Positions 1 through 10,060 are shown, counted from the stretch's first letter. The stretch is 64,000 bases of DNA from Paenibacillus urinalis (GCF_028747985.1 NZ_CP118108.1:2733501-2797500); one strand, 5' to 3'. The notes: generated from the letters alone by a model not told the origin. Program-made: numbers and translations.

Positions 1-296
1 CAGGGATTCGAAAAATATGGAGTATTACCCTGCCCATGATTAAAAACACCGTGCAGGTGGCTGTCATCTTGTGTATATCCGGCAGCTTGAAGTCATTTGA
101 TCTTGTCTACATCATGACAAAAGGCGGACCTGCACATACCACAGAATTACTGGCAACCTATATGTATAACTCCACTTTTACGACCTATCGATACGGGTTC
201 GGAAGTGCCATTTCGACTACGATCGTACTGATCAGTCTCTTATTGATTGGAACAAGTCAGTGGATCGCTTCGAGAAAAAAAGAGTCATCGGTGTAA
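1..296 (+). CDS. Carbohydrate ABC transporter permease, C-terminal part
   Basis: The 3' end of a MalF/LacF-type membrane permease of a sugar importer. The frame is open to the left edge, so the gene starts outside the window. The first visible residues, GIRKIWSITLPMI, match the second half of the EAA loop (usual form EAA---G---------I-LP) that docks on the ATPase subunit. Two hydrophobic segments follow, with the family-typical stretch FDLVYIMTKGGPAHTTE between them. The next permease gene starts 83 bases downstream on the same strand, so the two probably form the usual heterodimer. The substrate cannot be told from this piece. Confidence 0.9.
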   Translation, partial: GIRKIWSITLPMIKNTVQVAVILCISGSLKSFDLVYIMTKGGPAHTTELLATYMYNSTFTTYRYGFGSAISTTIVLISLLLIGTSQWIASRKKESSV

Positions 297-379
297 TTTG
301 CATTTTTCAGAGTTGATTATAGGCCAAAATACATTTGCAAATTAAATTCATGCCAATAGAATTGAAGGGAGGCATACAC

Positions 380-1255
380 ATGCAGCCAAACATTGCAGGT
401 GCAAGACCTGCCGTTTCCCAAGCTTCCACTTTGTTTCGTCGGATAGGAAGAGCGTTGTTTTGGTTCGTGCTTTTACTCTATGGAATTGTGACATTGTATC
501 CTTTTGTATGGCTTGTTACGAGTGCCTTCAAGACCAATGAGGATTTCTATAACAGACCCTTTGGATTACCGGAAGTCTGGAAATGGGAAAATTTCACTGT
601 GGCCTGGGAGAGCGCAAATCTTGGAAATGCCTTTAACAATTCGATGATTGTATCGATAGGCTCCTTGGCACTCACCTTATTTATATCCGCTCTTGCCTCC
701 TTTGTGCTTGCTCGGTTTGCCTTTCGATGGAAAGGGATCATGCTTGCATTTTTTGTTATCGGCATGCTGATTCCTATACACAGCACATTGGTTCCTTTGT
801 TTATTCTGATGAAGCAGATGCTTCTATTAAATACGTACTGGGCTCTGATCCTGCCCTACACTGCTTTTGCCCTGCCAACAGCCATCTTTATACTTACTGC
901 ATATTTGACCAGTATCCCTCGTGATATCGAAGAGGCCGCGTTTATGGATGGTACAGGGCTGTGGGGGTTATTTTTCCGCATCATGCTTCCGATGTCACTG
1001 CCCGCTCTGTCTACCGTAACGATCCTTAGCTTTTTACATGCATGGAATGATTTCTCATTTGCCTTGGTGTTCATTAATAAAACTGAGCTCAAAACACTGC
1101 CATTAGCCATCGCTAATTTTGCCGACGGTTATCAGACCGATTATGGACTTACGCTGGCTGCGATGACGTTGTCTATTATTCCAACGGTTCTTCTCTACCT
1201 GCTGTTTCAGGAGCAGATGATGAAAGGAATGACAGCCGGAGCAGTCAAGGGTTAA
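380..1255 (+). CDS. Carbohydrate ABC transporter permease, MalG/AraQ type
   Basis: Second inner-membrane subunit of the sugar importer, 291 residues, with about six membrane segments. The EAA loop is visible as IEEAAFMDGTGLWGLFF followed by RIMLPMSLPAL, and the C-terminal QEQMMKGMTAGAVKG is the standard end of the family. An upstream in-frame ATG at 335 exists, but the start at 380 is preferred because GGGAGGC lies a few bases before it. It follows the first permease directly and precedes a YesM/YesN-type two-component pair. That layout is common for Paenibacillus importers of plant or host oligosaccharides. The substrate is unknown. Confidence 0.93.
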   Translation: MQPNIAGARPAVSQASTLFRRIGRALFWFVLLLYGIVTLYPFVWLVTSAFKTNEDFYNRPFGLPEVWKWENFTVAWESANLGNAFNNSMIVSIGSLALTLFISALASFVLARFAFRWKGIMLAFFVIGMLIPIHSTLVPLFILMKQMLLLNTYWALILPYTAFALPTAIFILTAYLTSIPRDIEEAAFMDGTGLWGLFFRIMLPMSLPALSTVTILSFLHAWNDFSFALVFINKTELKTLPLAIANFADGYQTDYGLTLAAMTLSIIPTVLLYLLFQEQMMKGMTAGAVKG

Positions 1256-1298
1256 CGGATACTAATACCATAACCACATCATGAAGGAGGGGGATCTC

Positions 1299-3068
1299 TT
1301 GAGGAGCTGGCTACGATCATCATTGCAGCGCAAGCTGTCCGTGCTCATTGCTGGTTCGATCATTGTACCCCTCGTGGTGCTTGGTTTATTTGCCTTTGAT
1401 ACAGCGGCTCGCATATCGGAAGAAAAGGCGACGCTGTCGGGGATAGATTATTTAAAACAACTGGAAGCAAACTTACATTTTATGCTCCAGGACGTAGACA
1501 ACTTGTCCATCTATTTAATTGGTGAGCGAGATATCCAAGATTATCTGGTGCAGGATAAGGAGCAAGAAGAAGAGAGGCAGGAGATTATTGGCAGAATGAC
1601 CAATCTTGCCGCCTCCAAATCCTATATCGCAAGTATTGTGATTCAGCCCGAACACTTCTCTGCCGATTTGACGACAGCCAACTGGTATGAAGCGGACATA
1701 CCTGAGGGAGTATTGACCGAAATTCGGGAAAAGCATTGGTCTCCTGTATATCGAATTATGAACTATGCCGGAGAGCAGTATGTGATGACGCTGACCAGGC
1801 CCATTCGAAGTATTCATGATTATAAGCATCTTGGATGGCTGTCCATCAGCTTGAGTGAGAAAGAAATTTCTCATCGGCTTGCTGAAAAAGAGTTCGCGAG
1901 TGGTAACGGTAGAATTGAACTTATTGATCCCAACGGGGGGATCCTATCTTCTCCTGACAAGACCCGATTAGGAATGCGAATCGAAGATCAATATCCAGGA
2001 CTTCTAGCGATGCTGGATCAAGGAGCAAATGGGTCAGCGGTGTACGGAGAGAAGCAAGAGAAGAAGACGTTCATGTACGTGCGCGAGCCTTCTACGGGAT
2101 GGACATTGATCGGCTCTATTCCTTATGACCAATATCGTGAGGAGAACCGTTACATCTTAACTATTACCGCTGTTGCGGTTGCTATATCGGTTCTGATCAG
2201 CGTGTGCTTAGTCTGGGCGACTGTGCGCAGAATCACTCGACCATTGCTGCTTCTTACACGTCATTTATATCGGATTAATCCTCACGAGCCGCTCCCCCAT
2301 TTCACAGTTACAACCCAAGATGAGATCGGTAAGCTCGGACAGAGCTATAACCTGCTCGGAGCACATATCGAACAGCTGAAGCAGGATCTGATCCGTGAGG
2401 AAGCGCGTAAAAAAGAAGCCGATATGCATGCGCTTCAAGCGCAGATCAATCCTCATTTTTTATATAATACGTTAGCATCCATTCACTGGATTTCACTGAT
2501 GGCCAAAGAGAAGAGAATTGCTGATATGGTAGAGGGGCTGAGTCAATTTTTGCGTTTAAGCTTGAATCATGGGAAGGAGTATTGCCCTGTCTCCCAAGAA
2601 ATAGACCACATCCGTCAATATGTCCGAGTGCAGAATATTCGTTATCCTGACAAATTTAAGATCGAATATATGGTTGATCCAGAGCTTGAGAATAAATGGA
2701 TGCTTAAGCTGCTCCTGCAGCCATTGATCGAAAATGCAATGATTCACGGCCTGAACAAGAAGGAGGGACCGGGCTCAATCCTGATCATGGTTCGAAAAGA
2801 GCAGCATCGGATGAGCTTTCTAATCTTAGATGACGGGGCTGGTATGTCAATGCATCGTTTAGAAGACGTCCGCACAATGATAGAAGCAACTGCAAATAGG
2901 GACGAATCGTTACATGATCATATGAAGGAAGGCAGCTACGGACTCAGAAATGTGAACGAGCGTCTTCTGCTGCATTACGGTCCAGAAGCTCATCTCGAAA
3001 TAGACAGCAGGGAAGGCGGAGGAACCCGAATTGCTTTTAAACTGCCGATTATGGAGGAGACGATATGA
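1299..3068 (+). CDS. Sensor histidine kinase, YesM/LytS class
   Basis: Membrane sensor kinase of 589 residues. One membrane segment lies near residues 13-35 and a second near 285-310; between them is an extracytoplasmic sensing region of the dCACHE size class. A HAMP linker follows (about 305-360), then the His_kinase motif QAQINPHFLYNTL with the phospho-accepting His near 385, and the ATPase N-box LLLQPLIENAMIHG near 471. The TTG at 1299 is chosen over the ATG at 1281 because the ATG lies in front of the ribosome site AAGGAGGGGG. The stop overlaps the response-regulator start (ATGA), so the two are translationally coupled. It probably controls the adjacent sugar importer. Confidence 0.92.
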   Translation: MRSWLRSSLQRKLSVLIAGSIIVPLVVLGLFAFDTAARISEEKATLSGIDYLKQLEANLHFMLQDVDNLSIYLIGERDIQDYLVQDKEQEEERQEIIGRMTNLAASKSYIASIVIQPEHFSADLTTANWYEADIPEGVLTEIREKHWSPVYRIMNYAGEQYVMTLTRPIRSIHDYKHLGWLSISLSEKEISHRLAEKEFASGNGRIELIDPNGGILSSPDKTRLGMRIEDQYPGLLAMLDQGANGSAVYGEKQEKKTFMYVREPSTGWTLIGSIPYDQYREENRYILTITAVAVAISVLISVCLVWATVRRITRPLLLLTRHLYRINPHEPLPHFTVTTQDEIGKLGQSYNLLGAHIEQLKQDLIREEARKKEADMHALQAQINPHFLYNTLASIHWISLMAKEKRIADMVEGLSQFLRLSLNHGKEYCPVSQEIDHIRQYVRVQNIRYPDKFKIEYMVDPELENKWMLKLLLQPLIENAMIHGLNKKEGPGSILIMVRKEQHRMSFLILDDGAGMSMHRLEDVRTMIEATANRDESLHDHMKEGSYGLRNVNERLLLHYGPEAHLEIDSREGGGTRIAFKLPIMEETI

Positions 3069-4630
3069 GAGTACTCATTGTTGACGATGAAGAAATTATC
3101 AGAGAGGGATTAACCCGAGTTATATCCTGGTGTGAGCTTGGTCTCGAGCTGCTTCAGCCTGCTGCTTCTGGAGAAGAAGCTCTTCAGCGAATCGAACAAG
3201 AGTGTCCGAGTATTCTAATGACCGATATACGAATGAATGGAATCTCTGGACTTCAGCTATGTGAACGAGCGAAAACGATCCAGCCTGACCTGGAAGTGAT
3301 TATCTTGTCCGGGTATGATGATTTTTCATATGCTCAAACCGCCATCCGACAGGGAGTAACGGATTATTTGCTCAAAACAAGTCCTCCTGAAGATATCATC
3401 CGCACCGTTCTTGAGGCTAAACGCCGGATTACGGAACGCTGGGCTGAGAAGGGAAGGGATGTACTGCAGGCCCGTGAGGAATTCGAACGAGAATGTGTAA
3501 AGTGGATTATTCATGGGGAAGTGACAGAAGGAACGATCGAGTTCTTAGCAAGCGGTTTGTCTGGGGACAAGACAATTAATCATTTCAGTTCAGGCTGTAA
3601 GGTGCTTATATGGGAAGCCAGCGGATGGAACGGACCAAACTACTCATCAAGACTTCTATTATTTGCCCTTCGAAATTTACTTCAAGATCTTCTACCTGGC
3701 TGTATTTACGTGATTCATCAACAAGTCTTGGTCTGCCTTGCCCCTGCTTATGATGGCCAAAATTTGCCTCGGTACGGAACATGGTCAAGACTGCTTGAAC
3801 GAGCAGAGAGCTTGCTCAAATGCTCGATACGATTGGCAGCGGGAAGCTCTGTAGCTGACTTAGAAAATGCACATGTAAGCTATGAAAAAGCTGTTTGTGC
3901 TTTGCGGTATTTTCCTCTCCTGCCGGATAAGATAATCAATTACACCGACATAGAACAACGGAGAGGCGGAAAAAACATTATCAGTCCAGTAGAAGAGAAC
4001 CAGCTGGGTGTCATTCTACTAGACAACGATCCTGTCGCTCTAAAAGCATGGACCTCACAGTTATATGAGAATTTGATCATGGAACCGGAAGGGACTTTCG
4101 AAACGACAATAGCTTGTTTACGTTCTGCCGCTGCTGCGGCACATCGATGGATGGACAGGACCTTTCGAATGCTCGGCTCCGACGGGGAGATCCATATCGA
4201 GTCCAGCTTAAATGCAGATGGGAATGGATTCATTCCGGAAGGAGCGTTGTTCCGCTATCTTCATGCGATTATGTCCAGCTACCATTCTCAAGTCAGTCAA
4301 GGCCCAGAATCACATGTGGATCGAGCGAAAGCTTTCATGGAATCAGTCTCACTGAGAGAGGTGAATCTTCAGCATGTAGCGAATCATCTGCATCTGCATC
4401 CTGGTCATCTTAGTGAGCTGTTTAAGAAGGTGACGGGAAGATCCTTTGTTGAATTTGTCACGGAACTAAGAATGAAAAAAGCAGAAGAGCTGTTATCCGT
4501 ATCACCTGCCAAACTTAGTGAAATTGCCCTGTTAATCGGCTATGAGGATGTGAAGTATTTCAGCAGACTGTTCAAGAAGCATTATGGCTTAACTCCAAGT
4601 GATTATCGAGAGAATCGATCTTCTATTTAA
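3065..4630 (+). CDS. Response regulator with AraC-type DNA-binding domain, YesN class
   Basis: Cytoplasmic transcription regulator of 521 residues. The N-terminal receiver has the acidic pocket D7-D8, phospho-acceptor D54 in MTDIRMNGISG, and the conserved Lys in YLLKTSPPEDI near residue 105. A long middle region follows. The C-terminal 100 residues carry two helix-turn-helix units of the AraC family (VANHLHLHPGHLSELFKKVTG and IALLIGYEDVKYFSRLFKKH). It overlaps the kinase gene by four bases, so it is the cognate partner. By analogy with the family it activates the upstream importer genes; the binding site was not identified. Confidence 0.93.
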   Translation: MRVLIVDDEEIIREGLTRVISWCELGLELLQPAASGEEALQRIEQECPSILMTDIRMNGISGLQLCERAKTIQPDLEVIILSGYDDFSYAQTAIRQGVTDYLLKTSPPEDIIRTVLEAKRRITERWAEKGRDVLQAREEFERECVKWIIHGEVTEGTIEFLASGLSGDKTINHFSSGCKVLIWEASGWNGPNYSSRLLLFALRNLLQDLLPGCIYVIHQQVLVCLAPAYDGQNLPRYGTWSRLLERAESLLKCSIRLAAGSSVADLENAHVSYEKAVCALRYFPLLPDKIINYTDIEQRRGGKNIISPVEENQLGVILLDNDPVALKAWTSQLYENLIMEPEGTFETTIACLRSAAAAAHRWMDRTFRMLGSDGEIHIESSLNADGNGFIPEGALFRYLHAIMSSYHSQVSQGPESHVDRAKAFMESVSLREVNLQHVANHLHLHPGHLSELFKKVTGRSFVEFVTELRMKKAEELLSVSPAKLSEIALLIGYEDVKYFSRLFKKHYGLTPSDYRENRSSI

Positions 4631-4791
4631 TAAAATTAACAAATATTTCGACAAAATGTGATTCAAACATTTCGCGCGGTAGTATATTAGTAATAGGACT
4701 ATTCTCTTAAATTGGGTTAACTCCATACCTATTTATGGTTTCCATCCTATTTTTGAGGCCATATTATTAATATACGGAGGCTTTATCATTA

Positions 4792-5706
4792 ATGAACATA
4801 CAATCGGAACCCATTCGTGCTGTTGATCCATCGGCGGTGCTCCGGGCTTTTAACCAGAATCTAGCTATCATCGGGTTCAACCTAGAGAGACGGGTCATCT
4901 ACGTTAACGAACGTTTTGCCGAAACGATGGGTTATGCTATAGATCAAATCTATGGGATGTATCATCATGAGTTCTGCTTCTCTTCCTTCGCATCAACTCC
5001 GGAGTATGAATCGTTCTGGGCTAGTATTCTGAACGGACATCGCTTCCAAGACAAGATTGAGCGGAAGGACGCACAGAATAACACGGTGTGGCTCGAGGCT
5101 ACCTATATGCCTATCTATGATGAAGGAGATAATATCATTGGGGTGTACAAAATAGCGACCAACATTACGAACCGTCAAAATGAGATAGTTCAACTCGTTG
5201 AGGAGCTGCAAGACATGTCCTCCAGCTTGAATGCTAGAGCTGCACACGGTATAAATAGAAGCTCGGAGCTACTGAATAGCATTTCTGCGGTAGATGAAGT
5301 CTCAAATGACAATTTAAAAATACTGGATCAGCTGAAGCAGCAATCGCATGCGGTGCAAGGGATCGTTCAAACGATTCGGGATATCGCCTCACAGACACAG
5401 CTTCTTGCCCTTAACGCAGCGATCGAGGCAGCACATGCAGGGGAATACGGCAGAGGATTTGATGTCGTGGCCAAGGAAGTGAAGAATCTATCGTTAATGG
5501 TGCAGGATTCGATCTACGAAATACGCGACAGTATTAGAGGAATGTCCAATGAAATTATGAATATATCCAATGGAACCAGAGCAGTACAGGAATACATAGA
5601 TCAGAGCCGGCAGCAGCTTCAAGTGACGATGGATGAATTTAGCACCCTATCTCAATCCTCCGAGCAATTAGACCTTAAAGCACAGCATGTGTCCAAGATA
5701 CTGTAA
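4792..5706 (+). CDS. Soluble PAS-domain chemoreceptor-like protein
   Basis: Cytoplasmic signalling protein of 304 residues without a membrane segment. Residues 1 to about 125 form a PAS domain (VIYVNERFAETMGYAI, ending in the PAC-like GVYKIATNITNRQNE). The rest is a short methyl-accepting signalling region whose hairpin tip QLLALNAAIEAAHAGEYGRG lies near 201-222, the surface that contacts CheA and CheW. There is no HAMP, so it belongs with soluble receptors such as YfmS of B. subtilis. The putative ribosome site, CGGAGG, sits about eleven bases before the ATG, slightly far. It is a single gene closed by a terminator. The ligand is unknown. Confidence 0.85.
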   Translation: MNIQSEPIRAVDPSAVLRAFNQNLAIIGFNLERRVIYVNERFAETMGYAIDQIYGMYHHEFCFSSFASTPEYESFWASILNGHRFQDKIERKDAQNNTVWLEATYMPIYDEGDNIIGVYKIATNITNRQNEIVQLVEELQDMSSSLNARAAHGINRSSELLNSISAVDEVSNDNLKILDQLKQQSHAVQGIVQTIRDIASQTQLLALNAAIEAAHAGEYGRGFDVVAKEVKNLSLMVQDSIYEIRDSIRGMSNEIMNISNGTRAVQEYIDQSRQQLQVTMDEFSTLSQSSEQLDLKAQHVSKIL

Positions 5707-5716
5707 TGAAGCATAA

Positions 5717-5756
5717 AAGCAGTGGAGAAATCGTTCTCCACTGCTTACTTTTTTTT
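5717..5756 (+). terminator. Rho-independent terminator of the chemoreceptor gene
   Basis: A perfect 13-bp inverted repeat (AAGCAGTGGAGAA) with a four-base loop is followed by a run of T, ten bases after the stop codon. Confidence 0.92.
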
Positions 5757-5817
5757 GAATAAGAGCTCATATTATGCATGATTAAGATGATGAAGTGCCT
5801 TGGTATGATGGCCATTG

Positions 5818-6618
5818 TTACTCTCCTGCTTGCTTTAAGCTCTGAATGAATCGGGTAAACTCCGGCTCAAACAGCCCCATGTTGTATAGGATTTGAATTG
5901 TCTTGAGACCTGAGAGATCTTTGTCATTGGATGTGCTCATCGCACCTGCAGCCTTGGCTGCCTGCAGTGCTGCGTGATAAGCATCCGGGGGCGTTTGGTT
6001 TAAGGATATATTTACTCTCCGCTCAAGTGCAATAATTCGCTGTTCAAGCGCAGATATAATTGCTGACTTTTCTTTGTCCTTCTGAAGAAGCTCCTCCACT
6101 TTTGACATCTCTTCTGATTCCTCCATTCCCTGAATTCGGTTTATCACAGCTTGCTGCTGCTGCCATGTCGGCCTTATTCCTGCCTGCAGCTGAGAAAGGC
6201 TGAGCCCAAACATCATCTCGAAGTGAGGATAGTCTTTAAATGAAATCCAGTCACCGCCCCAGCTGAACCCGAGCAGCTTCGCTTGAGCAACGACCTCCGC
6301 CCAGTCAGCTATACCATCATGATCATCATCCACGCTCATACTATAGCCGCTCTGTACGAGAACAAAATCAATGGCAAGCCCGTAGTTATGATTGGATTGG
6401 CCGGGCTTAGCATTCGTGACGATCGGGCCCGGCTTCGTTCTGCCTTGCTCATACAGACGCTGCTGCTCAGCCGCACTTCTATAGCCTGCCGTAAGTCGTA
6501 TTTCCACACCTTCTGAATAGCATCGCTCAATCAGCTTCTCCGCTGCAAGCTTCACAGCAGGCAGTAACCCGACGAGGTAAGCTGCAGACCTCGCTTTCAG
6601 CTCCGCCAATGCAGCCAT
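5818..6618 (-). CDS. M15-family peptidoglycan peptidase (CwlK/VanY-like)
   Basis: Probable zinc D,D-carboxypeptidase or L-alanyl-D-glutamate endopeptidase, 266 residues. The zinc motifs are visible: SNHNYGLAIDF (His near 77, Asp near 83) and DYPHFEM (His near 131, Glu near 133), with the preceding family motif LTAGYRSAAEQQRLYEQGR. No signal peptide is seen. After the catalytic domain (about 1-150) comes a coiled-coil region (about 175-205) and a C-terminal tail similar to those of phage or prophage endolysins. GGAGGTGTAG precedes the ATG. It may be a prophage-derived lysin or a spore or cell-wall enzyme; no phage genes lie beside it. Confidence 0.85.
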   Translation of the reverse strand: MAALAELKARSAAYLVGLLPAVKLAAEKLIERCYSEGVEIRLTAGYRSAAEQQRLYEQGRTKPGPIVTNAKPGQSNHNYGLAIDFVLVQSGYSMSVDDDHDGIADWAEVVAQAKLLGFSWGGDWISFKDYPHFEMMFGLSLSQLQAGIRPTWQQQQAVINRIQGMEESEEMSKVEELLQKDKEKSAIISALEQRIIALERRVNISLNQTPPDAYHAALQAAKAAGAMSTSNDKDLSGLKTIQILYNMGLFEPEFTRFIQSLKQAGE

Positions 6619-6764
6619 GCTCTACACCTCCAAGTTAGGATTTAATCCATACACCGAATTGCGATTATACTACAGCATATAGTCAAGCCATCATTTAAGT
6701 GTGATGCGCCTGCCTATTCTGTGAGCCTAAAGCGCAGAATTGGTGGATGTGTCCTGCCCTGTAT

Positions 6765-7193
6765 TTACTTGATTGCAACAAGAATAGCCCCAAGAGCGAT
6801 GAGTGCGACCCCTATACCATTCAGCCAAGATATTTTTTCACCCAAAAAGACAACCGCAAGAATGACTGCAATCACAACGCTAAATTTATCAATTGGACTC
6901 ACCTGGGACACCTTGCCGTACTTGAGAGCCAGAAAATAAAACAACCAGGATAAGGCTCCAGCCACTCCACTAAGGACGATGAAGCTTAGTGCTTTTTTCT
7001 GTGTCAGTATTTCGCCAACTTCAGCGAACTTCCCTTGTACAGCAATAACACCGACTAAAAATAACGCCATGATGACCGAACGAATAGCGGTGGCAGAATT
7101 GGAATCGATGTTCTCCAGGCCGATCTTGCCAAAGATCGCAACAAGGGCAGCGGTTATGGCAGACAGTATGGAATATAGAAGCCACACAGGCAT
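6765..7193 (-). CDS. EamA/DMT-family single-domain membrane transporter
   Basis: Small membrane protein of 142 residues with about five hydrophobic helices, corresponding to one EamA repeat instead of the usual two. Single-repeat members work as homo- or heterodimers. The stretch LGEKISWLNGIGVALIALGAILV is typical of the repeat end. The start at 7193 is preferred over an in-frame ATG at 7229, since AAGGGGGATT lies just before it. It is divergent from the helicase gene. The transported compound cannot be inferred. Confidence 0.82.
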   Translation of the reverse strand: MPVWLLYSILSAITAALVAIFGKIGLENIDSNSATAIRSVIMALFLVGVIAVQGKFAEVGEILTQKKALSFIVLSGVAGALSWLFYFLALKYGKVSQVSPIDKFSVVIAVILAVVFLGEKISWLNGIGVALIALGAILVAIK

Positions 7194-7297
7194 TGTATAA
7201 TCCCCCTTTATTAGAGAAGTTTCCTGCACTCTATCATTTTTCTGTATAATTAGTATGGTCTAATATCCCATTTTCTACGCAAACGAGGTGAGAAGTA

Positions 7298-10054
7298 ATG
7301 AAGAAGGAAATGGAATCTTTTCCGCAGGACATAACGTTCTGTTATCCTTGGCGCAGCTATCAGAAGCGTGTGCTGGGCAGCTTAGAGGAGCATTTGGCGA
7401 ACCGGCATCTGCATCTTGTGGCACCCCCTGGATCGGGCAAAACGGTGCTTGGTCTGGAAGTCATGCTCAGAATTAACCGTCCGACCATCATCCTAGCTCC
7501 AACACTAACCATCAAACAGCAATGGGCCAGCCGTTTTGCGGAGATGTTTCTGGGTACAACAACACTTCCTGACTGGATATCTACTTCGATTAAACAACCG
7601 GCATTCGTGACAATTACAACTTATCAGGCACTGCATGCTCTTTTTAGTGCGGTAAGCGAGAAGAATGAGGATAAGGAGCAGGATTCAACTAACGAAATCA
7701 TTGAAATCAATGGGGAAGAGGGCTTCGAGTCTGAAGATGAAACAGTGGATGGTGACGATTGTTCTGCAGCAGAAGCTACACTCGCACAGTTAAAGAGCTT
7801 GTCCATACATACGATCATTTTTGATGAGGCCCATCATTTAAGAGTGTCCTGGTGGCAAAGTGCTATGGAACTATGCAGCATGCTGAGTGAGCCGACCAAG
7901 ATATCGCTGACGGCAACACCGCCTTATGATGTGAATCCACGAGAGTGGCAGCGTTACATGGCTTTATGTGGCCCCATCGACGAAGAGATCAGTGTTCCCG
8001 AGCTTGTGAAGCATGGGGAGCTATGTCCGCATCAGGATTACATCAGCCTTACTGCGCCAACGAAGCAGGAATCAGCGAAAATCAAGGAGTTTCGCTCCCA
8101 AGCAGGCACTATCAAACAGGAGCTCCTCCATGCGGAATATATGATAAAGACCATAGTGAATCATCCTTATATCCTGGATTCCAGCAGCCATATCGAGGAC
8201 ATTTTGACGTCACCAGGCTATTATTCAAGTATGGTTATCTTCTTAAGAGCGACAAACCAGCCGGTATGGAAAGAAGCAGTCAAAGTACTGGGTCTGAAAG
8301 AATCTGAAGCACCCGAGCTGACCTTTGAATGGCTGGAAGAGCTGCTGAATGGCGTGCTGTTCAAGGACAAGCATATTGATTCGGAAATGCCCCAGCTGAA
8401 GGATCTTAAACGGAGGCTCAGCCGAATGGGTATGCTCGAACGCAGAAAAGTGTATCTTCGCTCAACGCCCTCCATGGATAAGATGCTCATCCAGAGCTCA
8501 TCTAAGCTGACGAATATTGGTGAGATTCTTCAGTTTGAACGTTCCGTCTTAGGTGAACAGCTGCGTATGGTCATCCTGACCGACTATATTCGCAAGGAGG
8601 ATATGCCGAAGCAAGGCGGCGACGAGAAGCCGCTCCATCGGCTCGGTGTTGTTCCCGTCTTCGAAATGATTCGAAGGAAACTTGGAGATCAGGAATCGTC
8701 TGCGGCCGATTTACCCATTGGCATTCTTAGCGGCTCTCTGGTTGTGCTTCCGCTGAAGGCAGCGGACCATGCGCTGGAGCTGGCAGCAACACGAGGCATT
8801 ACTTTGTCACATAAGCCTCTCGACTATGATCCGAAGTATGTGATCATAGATATACGTGATTCGAATCGATCAGGTATTGTAGCCATTGTTACAGAGGTGT
8901 TCTCTCAAGGACACATTCAGGTCCTGATCGGTACAGCCGCCTTGCTAGGAGAAGGATGGGACGCGCCAAGCATTAATTCGCTTATTATGGCTTCCTATGT
9001 TGGGACTTTTATGCTGTCCAATCAAATGAGAGGCCGTGCCATTCGTACGGACCGAAGCCATCCGGAGAAGACAGGCGCCATATGGCATTTGGCTTGCATC
9101 GATACAGAGGCATGGGCAGGCGGAGAGGATTTAGCTTCACTCTCCAGAAGATTCCGCTCCCTAGTGGGCCTATCCGTAATAGACAACACCATCGAATCCG
9201 GAATAGCGCGGATGGGTCTAGATTCGAATGACAGTTTCAAGCCGGAACAGATTCGAATGTACAATGAAGATACGCTTAAACGTGCTAGACAGAGGGACCA
9301 GCTTAAGAAACGCTGGAATACAGCGATTGATCTGAATAGTCAAATGACAGAGGAGCTTCAAATTCCTTCTGAGGGGATACCGAAGCCCGTCGTGTATAAA
9401 CACACGGTAAAAGCAGTCCTACTATTCGCATTATTTATGGCGATCTCGGCCTGCAATGAGGCTGTTCTTACACCTGCATGGTATACATCGGATGCTCCTG
9501 GCTGGTTTAGAATATCTCTCCTCATTGTCGTTTCAGGACTTATAGCCAGTCCGTGGTTATATAAAGCAATAAAAATGAAGCTGAGACACCATTCTCTGGA
9601 GCGAAGCTTCCGGGAAACCGCACTTATCGTCCATACCGTGTTATTCGAAATGAAGCAGATGAAGCTGCCGCCGCATATCGAGCGAATTCAAGCAGAGGAG
9701 AAGGAAGGGATGATCGTGTGCTGGCTGACTGGAGGAAGTACAGAAGACAAGACTGTATTTCTGAATACACTCCAGCAGCTGTTAGAACCGATTGATAGCC
9801 CCAAATACTTCATTTATTCTCAATCCCGCAAATGGTTTGTGACAAGGCGTGATTATTATCCGGTCCCGGATGAAATTGGACGTCGCAAAGAGCATGCGGA
9901 ACGATTCGCTGAATTATGGCAGAAGCATATAGGTCCGGCCGAGCTCGTATACACCCGAACGATCGATGGACGGAAGCAGCTCCTCACGGCACGGAGTAAA
10001 GCCTTATCCTCCAAGTTTGTACACAAGTCAGAACGGATCAGCGCATGGAGATAA
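7298..10054 (+). CDS. Large SF2 (DEAD/DEAH-type) helicase with a membrane hairpin
   Basis: A 918-residue superfamily 2 ATPase. Motif I is APPGSGKT (about 42-49), motif II DEAH (about 174-177), motif III LTATPP (about 202), and motif VI QMRGRAIRTD (about 575). A very acidic insert (about 120-160) lies between motifs I and II. After the helicase core come two hydrophobic segments (about 705-722 and 738-757), then a basic C-terminal domain of about 160 residues of no recognised family. GAGGTGAGAAG precedes the ATG. The neighbours are unrelated and divergent or convergent, so it is monocistronic. The substrate, and whether it is truly membrane-bound, are inference. Confidence 0.85.
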   Translation: MKKEMESFPQDITFCYPWRSYQKRVLGSLEEHLANRHLHLVAPPGSGKTVLGLEVMLRINRPTIILAPTLTIKQQWASRFAEMFLGTTTLPDWISTSIKQPAFVTITTYQALHALFSAVSEKNEDKEQDSTNEIIEINGEEGFESEDETVDGDDCSAAEATLAQLKSLSIHTIIFDEAHHLRVSWWQSAMELCSMLSEPTKISLTATPPYDVNPREWQRYMALCGPIDEEISVPELVKHGELCPHQDYISLTAPTKQESAKIKEFRSQAGTIKQELLHAEYMIKTIVNHPYILDSSSHIEDILTSPGYYSSMVIFLRATNQPVWKEAVKVLGLKESEAPELTFEWLEELLNGVLFKDKHIDSEMPQLKDLKRRLSRMGMLERRKVYLRSTPSMDKMLIQSSSKLTNIGEILQFERSVLGEQLRMVILTDYIRKEDMPKQGGDEKPLHRLGVVPVFEMIRRKLGDQESSAADLPIGILSGSLVVLPLKAADHALELAATRGITLSHKPLDYDPKYVIIDIRDSNRSGIVAIVTEVFSQGHIQVLIGTAALLGEGWDAPSINSLIMASYVGTFMLSNQMRGRAIRTDRSHPEKTGAIWHLACIDTEAWAGGEDLASLSRRFRSLVGLSVIDNTIESGIARMGLDSNDSFKPEQIRMYNEDTLKRARQRDQLKKRWNTAIDLNSQMTEELQIPSEGIPKPVVYKHTVKAVLLFALFMAISACNEAVLTPAWYTSDAPGWFRISLLIVVSGLIASPWLYKAIKMKLRHHSLERSFRETALIVHTVLFEMKQMKLPPHIERIQAEEKEGMIVCWLTGGSTEDKTVFLNTLQQLLEPIDSPKYFIYSQSRKWFVTRRDYYPVPDEIGRRKEHAERFAELWQKHIGPAELVYTRTIDGRKQLLTARSKALSSKFVHKSERISAWR

Positions 10055-10060
10055 ACCAAA

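Noticed and set aside
4700..4790. Possible riboswitch in the leader of the PAS chemoreceptor gene
   Set aside because: Some GAGGCC/GGAGGC pairing is present, but no known riboswitch core is recognised and no terminator or sequestering arm is convincing.
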